Counted from the first letter of the stretch, positions 11,434-26,071 are shown. The stretch is DNA of 64,000 bases from Amblyomma americanum (GCF_052857255.1 NC_135497.1:192232530-192296529); one strand, 5' to 3'. Translations and numbers: made by a program. The notes: a model not told the origin generated them from the sequence alone.

Positions 11434-11683
11434 TACCGCAGCGGTGGCCAAGTGGTTGAGCAACCGCCTCGCATGCGGGAGGTGCGAGGTTCGATCCCCA
11501 GTGCCGCCGGGCACCCACCGGTGACACAATGGGTACAAGCTTTCCCCTGGTCTGGTGCTCGGCTTATTTAGGGGCTTGGGAAATTGGTTTTTGACCCCAC
11601 CTTGAGAAGTCCAAAATACCTTCTGCCATGGCGCTCTTTGGCCATAGATGCCCTTGCGCCACAAAAATCCATAATCACCGCTG
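11434..11683 (+). mobile_element. tRNA-derived SINE, second family
   Basis: The head ACCGCAGCGGTGGCCAAGTG with TGGCCAAGTGGTTGAGC (A box) and GAGGTTCGATCCCC (B box) is tRNA-like, with a variable-arm spacing like a class II tRNA. The body runs through GTACAAGCTTTCCCCTGG and ends ACAAAAATCCATAATCACCG. The reverse copy at 63366-63612 has the same limits. Near-matching flanks GTATATTTACG (11423) and GTATGTTTACG (11684) form an 11-bp target-site duplication with one mismatch. It differs from the Ruka-like family throughout its body. Confidence 0.8.
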
Positions 11684-11694
11684 GTATGTTTACG

Positions 11695-12784
11695 CATGGT
11701 CAAAGTATACATGTCCAAGAAATATCAGCAATTGCTTTAGATAACCCCGGAGCTGCCACCCATCTGCTCTTTTAACAAAAGAAAAGCATTTTCTCGGATG
11801 TGACAGCATATGCGTAATTAGCAGTAAATACACTCTGGGAGTGATCACGCCACGTGGAATCCTGAATATGGCACTAAAGCTTCACTGACTTCTTCCTCCA
11901 CAGCCTTACACCCGGCAGAATGCTCCAAACAGGGCTCACGAAGTAGCGCGAAGGTTAAACCGAAACTTGCTCCCCTTCAGCAGAACTTGAAGGCGGATAA
12001 AAGGCCCTCGTGCATCTAGTGCCACGCTTAAGACCTTGAAAATTCGCGCTGTGCCAACTTCGACTAATTTACAGGGACAAGAAGCTAAAGACGCTGAACA
12101 GCCTCTCTAGCTGCCCCTCTGTCCAACAGAATTACACACGCTCCTTTAGGGACCATTCTTCCTTTGCAGTCAACACGAAACCCGCTGCCGTCTACTCGGT
12201 GCATCTGTCACAGCAGATGGCGTCGTTCATATGAAGCCACCTGTCCTATAAAACTTAATACGGACAACGAAGAACCGTGTGGCGACAGAAACAGCACAAC
12301 TAGCCACGCAGCGCGCCGGCCCGGCCGCTGACCGGACTACCAGAACTCCACGCATTGTAAGCGAAAAGGAGTAAAATATGAAGTAAGGTGTAAGCGTACT
12401 CCCTTTTAAAAATAGAGTGCACTTAAGGACAGCTTACTTGCTTTTTACTTCGATATTGGCGCATTCTTGCTTGGAGTGAGAGTGCATCGTGGCGGCTGTG
12501 TCACAGCGCAACTGCTTGTGAAATTGGTCTATTCATTCTGTACTGACTTCGGCTTTCAAGCTGCCTGGCTTCATGAAAGTTCATGAAGCCTTCATGGCTT
12601 CATGGCTTCATGATACCCAGTTGAAGCATGTGGTCGAACTTGCGCTTAGCAATCGCAAGAGGTTCACCGAAGAGGAGGCGCGGACAAGCGGCATCGGGAG
12701 TACCACGCGTGGCCAAGGAGGTACATACCAAGGCACCGGCTGTAAGCACTTGTCTCAGCGCCTCCGCGGTGAGGCACAGGTGAC
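11695..12784. other. no gene recognised; short CTTCATGG repeat
   Basis: Unique DNA. At about 12570-12612 the word TTCATGGC/TTCATGAAG repeats five to six times. The open frame at 12573-12842 is not gene-like. Confidence 0.5.
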
Positions 12785-13470
12785 CACTATACTCTCACTC
12801 CTCCTTCCGCGGCAACCACCTTCCGGATGCTTGCCGTGGTAGCCAGCCTGTGGTTAGCTTTCCTACGTTCTCGCCGAAATCTACTCCTTCCAATATAACT
12901 TCCCTCCTGCTGGTTCCCATGTCAATAAGCCGCCACTTGCGCCTTACGCTCACGCCATACCTTCCTCCTTCCACGGCAACTAACTTTTGGGAAGTTCCCG
13001 TGGTAACCAACCTCCGGTTGAGCCTTTGTATGCGTTCGCCATACCCACCTCCTTCCACGATAATCCTCCTCCTCCTCCTTCCGGGCAACTACGCTGCGGT
13101 TGGACACCGGGGCCACACCATACCGGTTGCGCCTTCTTACGATTTCGCCATACACCTCTTCAACGGTAACCATCCTCCGGTTGGGGATTCCCCCGCTCTG
13201 CCACATCATCCTCCTTCCACGGTAACCACCTTCCGGACGGCTCCCGTGGTAGCCACCCTCCAATTACTCTTTCCTATGCACTCGTCATACCCTCCTCCTT
13301 CCACAATGACCGTTCTTCTCCTTCCAGGGTAGGTGCCCTCCGGCTGGTTCCCGTGGCATCCAGCCACCGGTTGAGCCTTCTTACGCTCTCGCCATACCCC
13401 CTTCTTCCACGGTAACCACCCTCCGGATGGTTTCGGTGGTAACCACCCTCCAAGTGTTTCCCATGGCAAT
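12785..13470. repeat. irregular minisatellite, about 84-138 bp units
   Basis: Pyrimidine-rich array built from recurring blocks: CCTCCTTCCACGGTAACCA, CCTCCGGTTGAGCC, TTCCCGTGGTAACCA and CTCGCCATACC. The CCATAC-type block recurs near 12957, 13041, 13149, 13287 and 13394, giving spacings of 84, 108, 138 and 107 bp. Units are diverged and unequal, as in an old minisatellite. The long open frames over it on both strands (for example 12850-13332) simply reflect the lack of stops in this composition. Confidence 0.75.
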
Positions 13471-13835
13471 GGACCCAACGTTTACGCCGACGACAACGAT
13501 ATACTGCTAATACTACGACGACGGCGACGCGAAAGCCAGTAATGGGCGCTTAACAGCTGTCGCTGTAAAAGGACAGACGATTGAACGTTGTTAGGCCGAA
13601 TGCGAATTCGGTGCGCTAGCACTTCGGTTTCTGTTTTCAAGGTCAAGTAAGCTGCAAAGATCGGCGAAGTCGGGCAGTGGGCGCCTTAGTGCTAGTGCTG
13701 TAAAACTGCAAGGGACACTTAAGATTCGCCTTAAAGCATGACGCCACAGCTTTATTATAGGTCAACGCCTCTATATGCGGAATTGGTCATTATCTACTTT
13801 ACATTCATATATCCCTAAGACTACTCATACCGCTC

Positions 13836-14060
13836 CTGGCGCAGTGGTGCAGCGGTTAAGCGAGGCTCTACACCAGTTGCTGCTTGTGAGACCAAGGTTA
13901 CTCCTCCGGGCAACCTCTCGCGACTAGTCATGAATTTATCTGCCACCTTCTATGGTGGGCAATTTGCGCACAGTCCGGTTTGCAGGTTTTGATGACGTCA
14001 CAAAGCCCATGGCTTAAATTACCGGTTGGTTGGAGCCGGACAAAGGCAAAATCAGTCAGT
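13836..14060 (+). mobile_element. tRNA-derived SINE, third family, degenerate
   Basis: The head CTCCTGGCGCAGTGGTGCAG with GGTTAAGCG is A-box-like, and CCAAGGTTACTCC is a decayed B box. The body contains GGTGGGCAATTTGCGCACAG and TTTTGATGACGTCACAAAGC. It does not match the other SINE families here. A short motif GTGCTAGTGCTGTAAAAC upstream (13690) resembles GGGCTAGCGCTCTAAAATAT downstream (14070), so the locus may be nested in another old repeat. Confidence 0.55.
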
Positions 14061-15741
14061 GGGGGTTTTGGGGCTAGCGCTCTAAAATATACCGCCTAAA
14101 ACTACTGAGACCTTTTTCCTGGCTGACTTATGCACCTAGGCTACTAGCGGACCTTACCTGCGATTATAGCATTATGAGGCGTGCAACGCGCGATTAGCTG
14201 TGTGCTGCCCTGCCACGATCAGAGCAGATTTGGCGACACCGTGCAAGACAAGGCGTCGACCGCCAAACGGCAAACCACAATGGCCGCAATAGACCTTACA
14301 GTCCATGTCGAGGCCACTGATGGGTTTTGTTCGGCGGGGGTCAACAATCGCGAGAAATTTCGCTAGCGTGTGAGAAAGGCTTAATAAGCCAACAAAAAAA
14401 AAAGGAAACTTTTCGGCGCTGGTAAAACCGAGAACAGACCTCTTTCCATGACCAATGCGCGAACGCTGCCGAGTTAAATCAAGAAGAAATTGGTGGCAAG
14501 GAGCGGCTGCTTGCGCCACATACGCTGAAAGTCGAAGAACGAAAAAAATCTCCGGATTTTGCGCTGGAGCGACGATAGTTGTGGTGATAAATAGACGATT
14601 CTATGAACACAATGGGCACTTATTCCGCCTCAAACTTCCGACGATTTTGTGCCCACTGGAACAGTAAAGGCGCGATATTTCGAGCACGCTATTTATCTTT
14701 TTTTCTGGACTGGAATTAAAAAAACAATTTTTTTATAGCACAATATCAAGCCATTTTCCCAGCGTCTTTATTGCTTTGCATCACAACTGACGATGAGCTT
14801 CAAATTTCATTTCATAATAGTTTGGATTACATTTTTCTCTTTTTTTATGAAGGAAAAGGAACTGATGTGCTCTTTTCCCTTCTGGCAGCATACTGAGAAC
14901 ACTATAGGATACAAAAAAAGTGCGCTGGTTTAGATGCTTTAACGCGTAACCTGCAAACTCAGCTGCGGTAAGCACTCACTCAGCTGCATTTCGTATTACG
15001 TACCGGGAGTAGCTGCTAAAACAAGGAAAGTGCCCTCAAACTGTTGCTAATTGCTAGCATATATGTCAACATGAGAGAACTATAGCGGGTGGCGCTGAAG
15101 AAACATGCACTATGCGCTGCTGTTGATAAAGCACGCCATAGTTTCCTGTGTTATTTTCGAAAAGCGTTTCATAATTTCTAGGTCTACATGCCTTTGTAAG
15201 TAACCCGATTAAAGGCGGAGTCGGCAGATGCGCATGAAGATAGTACGATGTCCCCCGGTATTTCTCTCCGAATTTGTTCGCATTAGTCTAGTACTGTGTC
15301 CTTTTTCTAGTCCTCTAGTCCTGTGTCTTTTTTTTTTCGCTGGTTCTTTTCCTAGTAGACATGAATCAACTGGCCCAGAAATTCACTCTTCTGAAGAATT
15401 AATCTGATCATTGCATTTTTGAACGTCAGCATCACGAAATACTTTGTAGACTAAAATTTTTTATCACGTTGTCGTGCCACTAACAAGGTGCACATCAACT
15501 AGTGTGAAGACTCAAGTTCAGAATTGGAGCCGCGCTCTTTCGGAATTTGGTGCATGCTGATGACGATAAATTAATTTTTAATGTCGGGAAAGCCGCTTCA
15601 CCAAATGGAGCCAAGGCTAGCGTGTTTTATCTGTAAAAGTTCAGAACAACGACCCTTTTGTCCAAGCATTTTCCACTGAGAAAGCTGCGCACTAGTTCAA
15701 CGGAAAGCATGTAGGCTTGTACTCATAGGAAATCCGGTAGA
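14061..15741. other. no gene recognised
   Basis: AT-rich unique sequence with no convincing coding or RNA signal. Confidence 0.5.
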
Positions 15742-15815
15742 TATCCGGCTACACTGCGGATCGAACCCCACATCTCCCTTATACGTGGAGGACTCTCAAT
15801 TTAATAGGCCACGGT
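15742..15815 (-). mobile_element. tRNA-like SINE head fragment
   Basis: The minus strand reads CCGTGGCCTATTAAATTGAG (A-box-like) and then GGGGTTCGATCCGCAGT (good B box) about 40 bases later. Pairing of the acceptor ends is poor, so it is more likely a decayed tRNA-derived repeat than a tRNA gene. Confidence 0.45.
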
Positions 15816-17784
15816 TGCAGTTTCCTCCTGAATAGGACACGGCTCCTCCTCAAATATGACGCGCACGTTTTAAAAGATTATCATTTCTTTTCTGCGCACT
15901 CTTATTGCCAAGATCATCTGTCTTCATACTCAAATGCAAGCATCGCGTCCATCAAGAGAACACGCCTCCATACCCTCTCATTTATAACTCTCTTCACGTC
16001 ATCCCAGATTTTCATCTCAGGACTAGCGTCCCTGTGATTTAAATATTGTGCGGTCGCTCAGAGTTGGAAACCAAGAGAACTACAAAGGATTTTATCCAAG
16101 ACATGCGTGTGTGTGCAAAACATTGTTTGCAAACTCCTCGTCCCTGACTGTACTCACAGGAAATGTATACGGCGTAAAGTGGTAATGAGTTCTCAGGGAC
16201 AGCAATTGGTGCTTTCCCTGAGTTTTTTTCTTGGGTTTCACCACCCCACTGCACAAGTGGATCGAAGGAGAACGAAAAGCAACAGCACTCACATGGCACC
16301 AGGGCTGGCAGTGCAATTCCCAAATAGTTTTTTTACGCGGAAAAAATGAACACTCACATACACGGAGGGGGGGGGGGGGGGGGCACTCCAAGCTGTCGCT
16401 TGTCGCTCACTAGAGTGTTACTCTTCGAGGCCACATCAAAAGGCACCGGGGCCATCTCGGGGCAAACGAGCAACCAAACAATCCCGGGAGGAACCTAACA
16501 TACCCATAAGTAAACAAATAACTCAATCTCTGCGTTGGTCCCCGCTCTGGAAAGGCAGAAGGGAAAACAGCAAAAGCGGAGAGGCGGAGCTGGTAGTGGA
16601 AGGGGCGCCTGGGCCCCGGAGGCGAATAACGAGACGAAGGGGAGCCCCGTCCTGCCGCCGGGCCTCGGACACAACGGTGCGCGTGACAGGGAACCGCAGG
16701 CAATTCCATTTGGCCCTGCTTAACGATGTCCGGGACTCTTCTTTCCCTCAGGTGGATCCTTAACCCTAACGATTGTCTTATTTCGCCGTCCAACTGGCGG
16801 GGTCAACGCAGAGCGACGTGCCACCGCAAGTGGGGACGAGAAGAAATGAAAAGGCACCCTTCACCGCTCCCTGTTGGTACCGAAAGCAGGCCTGTTTGTG
16901 TACATAGATCGTTTTATGTGACACACTCTTGTCTCTTTTCTTTTTTTCTTACATTCATCGTGCATACTGCGCCAGAAAGGGACGCATTTAAATAGAGGCC
17001 TCAGTTTCTTGTACGGATAATCTATTCACGTTATCCTACATCTGGCTCAGGATGGACGCCACTGATCCTACTGGCGTCAATTTCAAGATGGTGAAAACTC
17101 GAAGCCGAGTGCGAATATTCCAGAAGCACAGCTGCGTTCTGTTTCGCAACTTTCTTTTTTTCTTGAGTGGAATGGTGTGCCAAGAAAAAAAAAGACAACA
17201 CTGGAAAATGCGCGTAAAGAACGCTTGGTATGCATGTTGAAATTAACACCAGCTACAAATCTTGCGCTAAAAGTTGTGTACACGTAGCGCATAAATCACA
17301 TGGCCCGTCAGCCCGTAGCTGTCTTCTGCGTCAAATGAAGCTCTCCCGACAAAACACGGCGTTTGTGGGCAAAAATACTAATCCGTAAAATTAATAAGTG
17401 CAGAAAAACTTATGCATGAATGCGATTATTGAATTCACGTTATATTGCGTACTGAATGACCTCCTTAAAGATACCCTGTTACAACTCTGCTGGGGGCATG
17501 TTGTTTGTTTGATCCCTCGTTGACCCCACGAAAAGAAAAAGATGTCTCGGGGAAAACTACCTGTGGAGTCTTTCTCACGTACGCTCCCCTTGTGTCGGAC
17601 AGCGAGACGCGACCCACGATGGACAAGACGACGAAAGGAGGCGGGCAAAAGTGCATTACCGAAACTACCGTGACTGAATGCTTCGGACGAAGTAGCAGCG
17701 GACCTCCGTATCCTCCTCGCCCATTCCCACGGGGCTCTGCGTGCTTCTGCGGCGACTCTTGCCATCTGTGAATCGTGTGGTGAA
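15816..17784. other. no gene recognised; G homopolymer
   Basis: Unique sequence. A run of 17 G lies at 16367-16383. Pyrimidine/purine-rich, GC-rich DNA at 16540-16800 has no supported gene. Confidence 0.5.
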
Positions 17785-17850
17785 AGAGGCGGGGTTTCAG
17801 TCTATATAACGAGCGTCCTGACTACGAACGATCGCTCTAGGCCTTGGCAA
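17785..17850 (+). promoter_or_regulatory. candidate Pol II promoter (GC box and TATA box)
   Basis: A GC box (GAGGCGGGG, about 17786-17794) is followed by TATATAAC at 17803-17810. A start site would fall about 30 bases on, near CTGACTACGAACG. Downstream sequence has no clear open frame, so it could be the promoter of an LTR (U3/R) or of an unrecognised transcript. The call rests on box spacing only. Confidence 0.3.
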
Positions 17851-18222
17851 CAAGACTCATCCAGTCGCTCGACGCAATGAACTTTTAATTCTGGACTGTT
17901 TGCTCTTTCTCTTTCCTTCGAAATTATGTAATCAAGTTTCTTGAGAAGTGCCAGTAAACCTGCTTGTTCTTCGTTTTACCAAGCTTCAAGTTACGCATTT
18001 CTTCAACCCGAAGGCTCGGACACGCTACCCAATGGAGCCCGGGTTCGAGTGAATCCCTGCGCCACGACACCCATTATAATACTTCTAGTTCCACCACGGC
18101 TTCTTTGCATGACAGCCTATTCTTTTATCGACTTTACAGTCAGGTAAGAAAGTATAGCTGCCGGTGCGCCTCACACGTGCGAAGTTCTGTGAGCGCGGCC
18201 AATCACAGCTCATTACTATGAG

Positions 18223-18364
18223 TCCTTCCTTCCTTCCTTCCTTCCTTCCTTCCTTCCTTCCTTCCTTCCTTCCTTCCTTCCTTCCTTCCTTCCTTCCTTC
18301 CTCCCTTCCGTCCTTCCTTCCGTACTTCTTTCATTCGTTCCTTCCTTTATTTATTTATTTATTT
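18223..18364. repeat. (TTCC)n with (TTTA)n end
   Basis: Perfect TTCC repeats run from 18223 to about 18301 (about 20 units), then decay with CCG and TTCA variants to 18345. A short TTTA run ends at 18364. Confidence 0.95.
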
Positions 18365-19618
<1,254 letters not shown>

Positions 19619-19739
19619 AGAGCCCTATTTGCAAGCACCGCCGCTCTAATGCACTTACGGGGCTAACAGTTCGCTTTCGTTAGCACACTCAATGGGAACA
19701 GAGTGCGCAAAGGAGACAGAATGGCTTCACTACGCCTAT

Positions 19740-20300
19740 AGACGGCCCTGGTCCGAGGTGTGACAGTGTGCGAAGGAAGAGGTGGCCAGAAAAAGCGACG
19801 TCGAGCAGGCAGGAAGAGGAATCTCTGTGGGCCTACAACAGGGAGGCGGCAGGTTGCGTCTCGCCGGTCGCGGCCGCCTTGTTAGAGAGCACGGCCAGCG
19901 CGCCTGGCGAAGCCATCCTGCCCAGAATAATTGGTGCAGCGGAATAGGATTAAACCCGCGGGCGCTTACAAACAGATGCGCATTGCTTGCCGTCGGGCGT
20001 GAGTGTGGGAGTCCACTCCTCTCCTCGTCTCGCGCCAGCGGCAACCGAAGAACGCGTCCGTTGATGTTCGCTTCCATTGTGGACGCCGGCCGAGCGCTGC
20101 ACAGAAGAGGAGAAGGCGTGGCCACCGCCTGCCTCGTTCAAAGCAGCAAAGGGTCGCAGCAGCAGCAGCAGCAGTAGCGGCATCGTGAGGGCCAGGGGTG
20201 AGGCTAGTGGAGACCGCTGCACGTCCACTGCGGCGTCTCTTGGCTGGTGTGTTCCGCTGGCCTGGCCGAGGCTGCGCCGCGTGTAATGAAGCGTACGTGA
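19740..20300. other. unique CpG-rich segment with short (AGC)n
   Basis: GC- and CG-rich unique DNA with a run of seven CAG/AGC units near 20157-20175. Several frames are open on both strands, as expected from composition. It could be a promoter or 5' exon of a host gene, but I see no splice-supported reading frame. Confidence 0.3.
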
Positions 20301-21307
20301 CTTTCGGGTGGCGCTACATCTGTTGCTGCTGCTGCCTCGCTATTCGGTTGGATGGAGCTAAATCTAAACGGGTGCTCCTGTACATACCTTTCCGAGGCAA
20401 CACGAGGAAGGAAAAAAGGAAGCGGAAAAATAGTTACGGAGGGTACCCTCGCCGTGTATTTTTTCTGCTTTTATTTGTTTCTGTTGGGGATGTATGGCCG
20501 TACACCTGTTGTCAGAAATGTACAGGCCACCCAGTTGTCTGTTGGAGTACATAGCGGAGTTCTTGTGGCGCGCCTAGAACTTAAGAACTCTGTAGGAGCA
20601 AGGACAAGGACTGCTCTCACCTCTGACGCATAGTGAGCGCTGGCGATGCGTAATTAGCCACAATGCACGGACCAGAAGCAACCCTGTTGCCCCGGAAATT
20701 TTTACCTTTTTATCTATCCTCGACATAGCGTATTGTGTGCACAGCTAACGCATCATTGTTTAGGTCATTTATACTGAGAGATATTGACGTATTTGTGCCC
20801 AATATGGTAAACATGCAGGCAAAAAGCTGGCAAGCGTCCATTTTTAGACGCATTGCACACAAGTATATTTGCGTCGGTTGTCTGATAGCATCGTGCGTTG
20901 CTGGACGCTTTCGTTTCGCAGCGCAGCCATTTCCAACCCGCACTACTGGGACAAGTGTGGACGCAGCTGGGGCGACACTGAAGCAAGGGGTTCCAGGATT
21001 CTGACAGTATCCTAGTTTTCAGGCAGCGACATGTGATAGACACCGACATGCGATGTATTCTTACTACTTCAACAAGGCTCGTAACACAACGCGGTTATAG
21101 TTTTCATGTATTGCTGCATAAATCTTGATGATGGCTTCACGCGGTGCAGAAACCTATATGCGATTCGGCTGCCGAGGCTCAATCAGTTCTGATGTCGTTC
21201 CCTAAACACTGGCGCCTAGTCAGTCAGAGCTGTCTTCGGCGCACATTTATCACGACACACTGCCTGCACTGTACTGGTCGACACCTTTCCTTATTGATGG
21301 GGACTGC

Positions 21308-21356
21308 GTCCCTCCTAGCCTGAGTCGTTTTGGAACTTTAAACCCCATAAACCTAA
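21308..21356 (+). mobile_element. 49-bp SINE 3'-tail insertion
   Basis: The insert GTCCCTCCTAGCCTGAGTCG ... GGAACTTTAAACCCC is only the 3' tail of the Ruka-like SINE (compare 63945-63997). It is flanked by perfect 13-bp copies of TGATGGGGACTGC (21295-21307 and 21357-21369), so it is a very severely 5'-truncated retroposition. Confidence 0.8.
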
Positions 21357-21369
21357 TGATGGGGACTGC

Positions 21370-24300
21370 TGCCGTTTTGAGGGAACTTCAGCGTAGACAC
21401 TTGTCCTCTCGTGGGCCTTCCTGTGTGTACCTGTCTGTTCGGGAAGAAGTTCCATGAAAATGACTAATGGGCACCTAACTCAGTTGTCTGCGTTTTATAA
21501 TTTCTCATTGACCCGCTTTGGATAAACTCCTGATCTCCCAAGTCGTTGCAAAATGTTTTCCACAAATGTTCCCCATGATGTGCAGCGCAAACAAGGGATT
21601 TGAGGAGCACGAAAGCACAGGCTTACATGTGCTATTAAATGCGCTCATTGCAATAATTGTAGCCTCATCGAATTCTTCCCGTGCCCGTCTACACCTTCTA
21701 TAGACGATATCTGTAGCTTCTAGGGCTAGCTCTCGATGTCAATCCAGCAGCGACTGAGACAGTGCACTGCTGGCACGCAGAGGATTCAAACGGAGATATT
21801 AACGAGGTCTCCTGACAAACTTTAGCACCTAAAAGAGAAGTTGGCGGGGCTGAGAAATTACCTGAGATTGTAATGTTGCGTGTGGAACGCCCACGCAATA
21901 ATCAGACTGCTTCACTAATAGTCACCAAGGAGATCGCTCCTATAAGCATGCCCTGTCGAGAAGGACATAAGCAGAATATTGCATCATTTTCCTATTGATT
22001 ACACAGGGCGCGCACGCAATAAACATTACTACTAAGACCCTCATGCTAGCAGGCAAAATGACAGAGCACGTCGATGATCGAGTTTTCATGTGCTGCCCCT
22101 GTGCTTTGGCGGAGGAGCGCATCATAACTCCTCTCCAGCCTAACACCCAAAAACGTGTGTCACTGTGACAGCTGCAAAGATTTCATTTAAAACAAAAGAC
22201 GGAGCTCCATGAGGTATAGTTCCAGCGAACGGTGATAGAGCAGTTTATTTATAAGACAGCGCAGTACCTTCGCGATTTCAAAATCTTCTCCGTATACTGT
22301 TCTCTCGTTACTTCTCCGCATCTTTCAAATCTATTTTAAAAACTTGTTCGCAATGTGCAAGCCATCTCAAAGACTCTGCCGTTCGACATGAGCGCCGAGG
22401 CTTGGTGCCCAAAAACACAAGTCGTTCAAGTAGAGTTAACAATGGTGAAAAGCAAGTAAAACATTAGGCGGCTCTGCACTGGACACTAATGAAAAGAAAT
22501 GGGCTTAAACTGCACAATTCGATTATCGCCTATTCCATCGACTGTGCCACTTAGTATTAATGCGGCTTTTCAAAATATCCCTGAGCCACCTCAGGGTTTT
22601 CCTATGCACGCTGAATTGAATCTAGACATACAGCGGATGTCTGTGACCTTTGTCAAATCCCCGCTTAATGTCAGCAACTATCAAATTAGTAGTTCTTGAA
22701 AGACATCGGTCATGCAATACGTAATACGCAAGGTGAAGGCTAGCGCCCTTAGCACACCTACGGTCAGCCATGAGATCAGGCAAAGCACGCGTGAACTTGG
22801 GCTATGGCTGCAGCGAGCGTCTTGCTTCTTGGTCTGCACCTTGTCTTTCTGGCCTTACCTTTTTTATTTCCCACATTTTACTCTTTATGATCTCCGCTAA
22901 AACGAACGGAAACGCATAAATGGTAGTATACAGACAAATAGTAAGAGTTTCAACTTGAAATAAAAATGTTTTCCTCTCTTTCTACGCCTGGCTCTCTTTG
23001 ACACTCGATTCGACGCAGCCGCAGGCATCTCCGAGGCGGCTGGGCCAATCCGCGCGCTGTATTGAATTGGTCGCATCGTCCAGGCGTCCGCGTGTCAGCG
23101 TTCTAGAGCGCGTACACGGCGCCAGAGAACGTCACGAAGACAATTGGTTTGTTCAATCGGCCGCTGCAGTCGACAGACGGAGCGGAGATAAACGCGTTTC
23201 TCGCGAGGAAGAAAAACGCGCCCAGAACAATGCAGCAAACCTTTAGTCGGAAGTTGTTGCTTGGGCGCAGAAAACAAAAGCGCCCACAGCAGCATGCGTG
23301 GCGCAGCACGAACAAAAGAACACTGCGGCAGGAGGCGATAGAAAAAGCAGTGGGCTACTGTCCGGCATTATTCGATTTTCCGGTTCCAATTTTTGCTGTC
23401 TGGGCGCTGCAGCCGCACGCCGGCTGTATATGTGTGGGGACGTCGCGCTCTTAACCATTTCGTGTAACTCTGTCGGCTCAAAATTTGATTTCTCGCCGGT
23501 CGCGACGTGAACCACGTTCTTCTTTACCTCAGCCTTTTTCGTTTTTCTCTGTTATTTTTTTCCGCGCAATGGTAGAGAAGGTGCATTCTGAGTAGTGTGG
23601 TGGTTGCAATCTTTTCCTTGCCCTGCACCGTCGCTGCTCTTCCTCTTTTGTTTCTTTGCCCTGATCTCTGTGTATTACTTTTTTTTTCAACCTTTTTCTT
23701 CCCGCTTCCTGAAAGCTGGCGCCATCAAAGTTGCGAATCACGTCTCTTTCCCACGCTCCCTTTCGAGCTTGCAGTGAGGAGGACAAGGGGTGGCTGGACA
23801 AGCGACGAGACATTTCAAAGCCCTGTCCTCTTTCCAACACCTTGAAAAAAAGAGGATATGGAGGCGCTTCTCATACTTGTCTTAAAATTGCAAGGTTATA
23901 CACTGTACAGATGCTTGGCAGAGGCGAACCGAGATGCTTGCATCTGTCTGTTTTTGCACATCTGAGGGGTAGCGTGGGTGTTGGAACAGCTGCACGTGTA
24001 TACGTTCTCGGTCGTGTGGGCTCTCCCGAGATGGTGCAACCAGCACGCAACTCTTTACACTACGCCTACCTCTTCCTTGCAAGGATGAGCAATTGGGCCT
24101 CTTCTGTTCTTATTTTGACGACGAATTTTTTTCCAGCATTCGCATAATCGTCCGAAACTCATCTTATGTCTGAATTATAAAATTACTTTGAAAGCTGTAC
24201 TGAATTTTAAGAGCACTTGTGTTTGGTGGAATTATTTGGAGATAAAGCATTACAGCTATATGTCTACTTTAAATTTTGGAGGGATCAGCAGTCTGTTTGA

Positions 24301-25033
24301 TCTGTACGGTTGTCTTGAGTTCTGCCAAGATGTTGGTGCACCTCAGCACAGATCTGGGCTTGTCGGAGGTAACCTGAGGTGTCGTGTCATTTCCCGCAGT
24401 TTTGCATCACTCCAAACGGGCTAATATTTCTTCATGCGAAGTCTCAGTGTATGTTAACGCTTACGCAGGCCTTCGTCTGAGAGGCATTGTAATTCACTAA
24501 CCTTGGCCTTCTGTATTACGCAACTTAGCTGACGTTACATTCTCTTTCCTTCTTGCATGGTATATGAGGTAATTTTTGAATGAGGAAAAACTTGGTTCCC
24601 GACTTTATAAGTAAACTTGGATATGTGCGTTTGTCAACTCCAACCACTGTGAGTAACATGAAAAATTAATTAGTCACGATCACGTGCTGTGTCAAACCGA
24701 CCAGCTGCTTAAAATTGGCATTCTATCTTCACATCTTCACCCGATAGGCGGGGTCCTGTCTCTTTTGGATCACCCCAAACGGGGCGGGAAGGATATGCCC
24801 GCATACTCAAGCAAATTGATAAGAGGTGCACTTTCATTACTTTTAGCTGAATTTACAAGCCTCGTCTCATTTTAACACGTTCAAAAATTTGTACTGGCAG
24901 GTGTCCCTTACTACACATAACAAACATCACTTTTTGAACATGACGCGTGAAATATTGGAGAATCTAACAAGAGAGACTCGATGCACAGTGAATTACATGT
25001 GTTGTCAATCATGTCAAATGAATTATCAGGGGG
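21370..25033. other. no gene recognised; CpG-rich block 23000-23480
   Basis: Mostly unique AT-rich DNA. At 23000-23480 CG dinucleotides and a CCAAT-type word (GGGCCAATCCGCGCGC) make a plausible promoter-like island, but no coding exon is recognisable. Confidence 0.4.
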
Positions 25034-25041
25034 AATTTAGG

Positions 25042-25483
<442 letters not shown>

Positions 25484-26071
25484 ATTTAGGTCCACGTTGG
25501 CGTGCGTGCGCCCGCGGCCACGGTTCCCCTGTACTGAGTGTGCCGCAGACACGCCACATGTGACGCTGATCGCGCAACCACAAATAAAAATGGGAAACGG
25601 GTGCACAGGGTTGCTGGAGGACTAGGAAATACTGAAGAAAAACGTATACTTCATTTCAGGTCAACCACTAAACTCCCAGAAAGGTGTCCCTATATAATAC
25701 CAGCCAATGAGTGGCTCACATTGAGCCAATGACCTTTGAAAGTTAAGGTATGCTTAACCCACAGCGAAAGCACGGCTGTCAACACGAACTGGAGCAAGTG
25801 CGTTTGAACACATTTCGCTTCAAAACGCGGCTGCCGCGGCCTATACTGACCTAGCGTTGTGCGTGGGTAGAGTGCAGGGCGCGAATAGACTGCGCTTTGC
25901 ACGACGAGAGACGCACGCCTGATTCACAGCCTTGTTCTGCATCATGGACTGCCCCTATCAATCCTTCTTTCCCGGCACAGTACAGGGCCCGTTTGTACGA
26001 AGTAAATTAGACAGTCTATATAGATCCTAGTCAGCCGCAATCCCTGTTTATACCATAATGCTAGAAGTTTT

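Noticed and set aside
12785..13478. 160-codon frame and overlapping frames; also a CRISPR-like look
   Set aside because: The repeats are unequal and diverged with no constant repeat/spacer plan, and open frames on both strands come from composition. CRISPR is not expected in animal nuclear DNA.
15742..15815. Possible tRNA gene on the minus strand
   Set aside because: The acceptor stem does not pair; only a B box and a weak A box are recognisable.
18010..18060. Primer-binding-site-like word TGGAGCCCGGGTTCGAGT
   Set aside because: The spacing between the T-loop-like part and the CCA end does not fit a tRNA, so it does not support an LTR element here.
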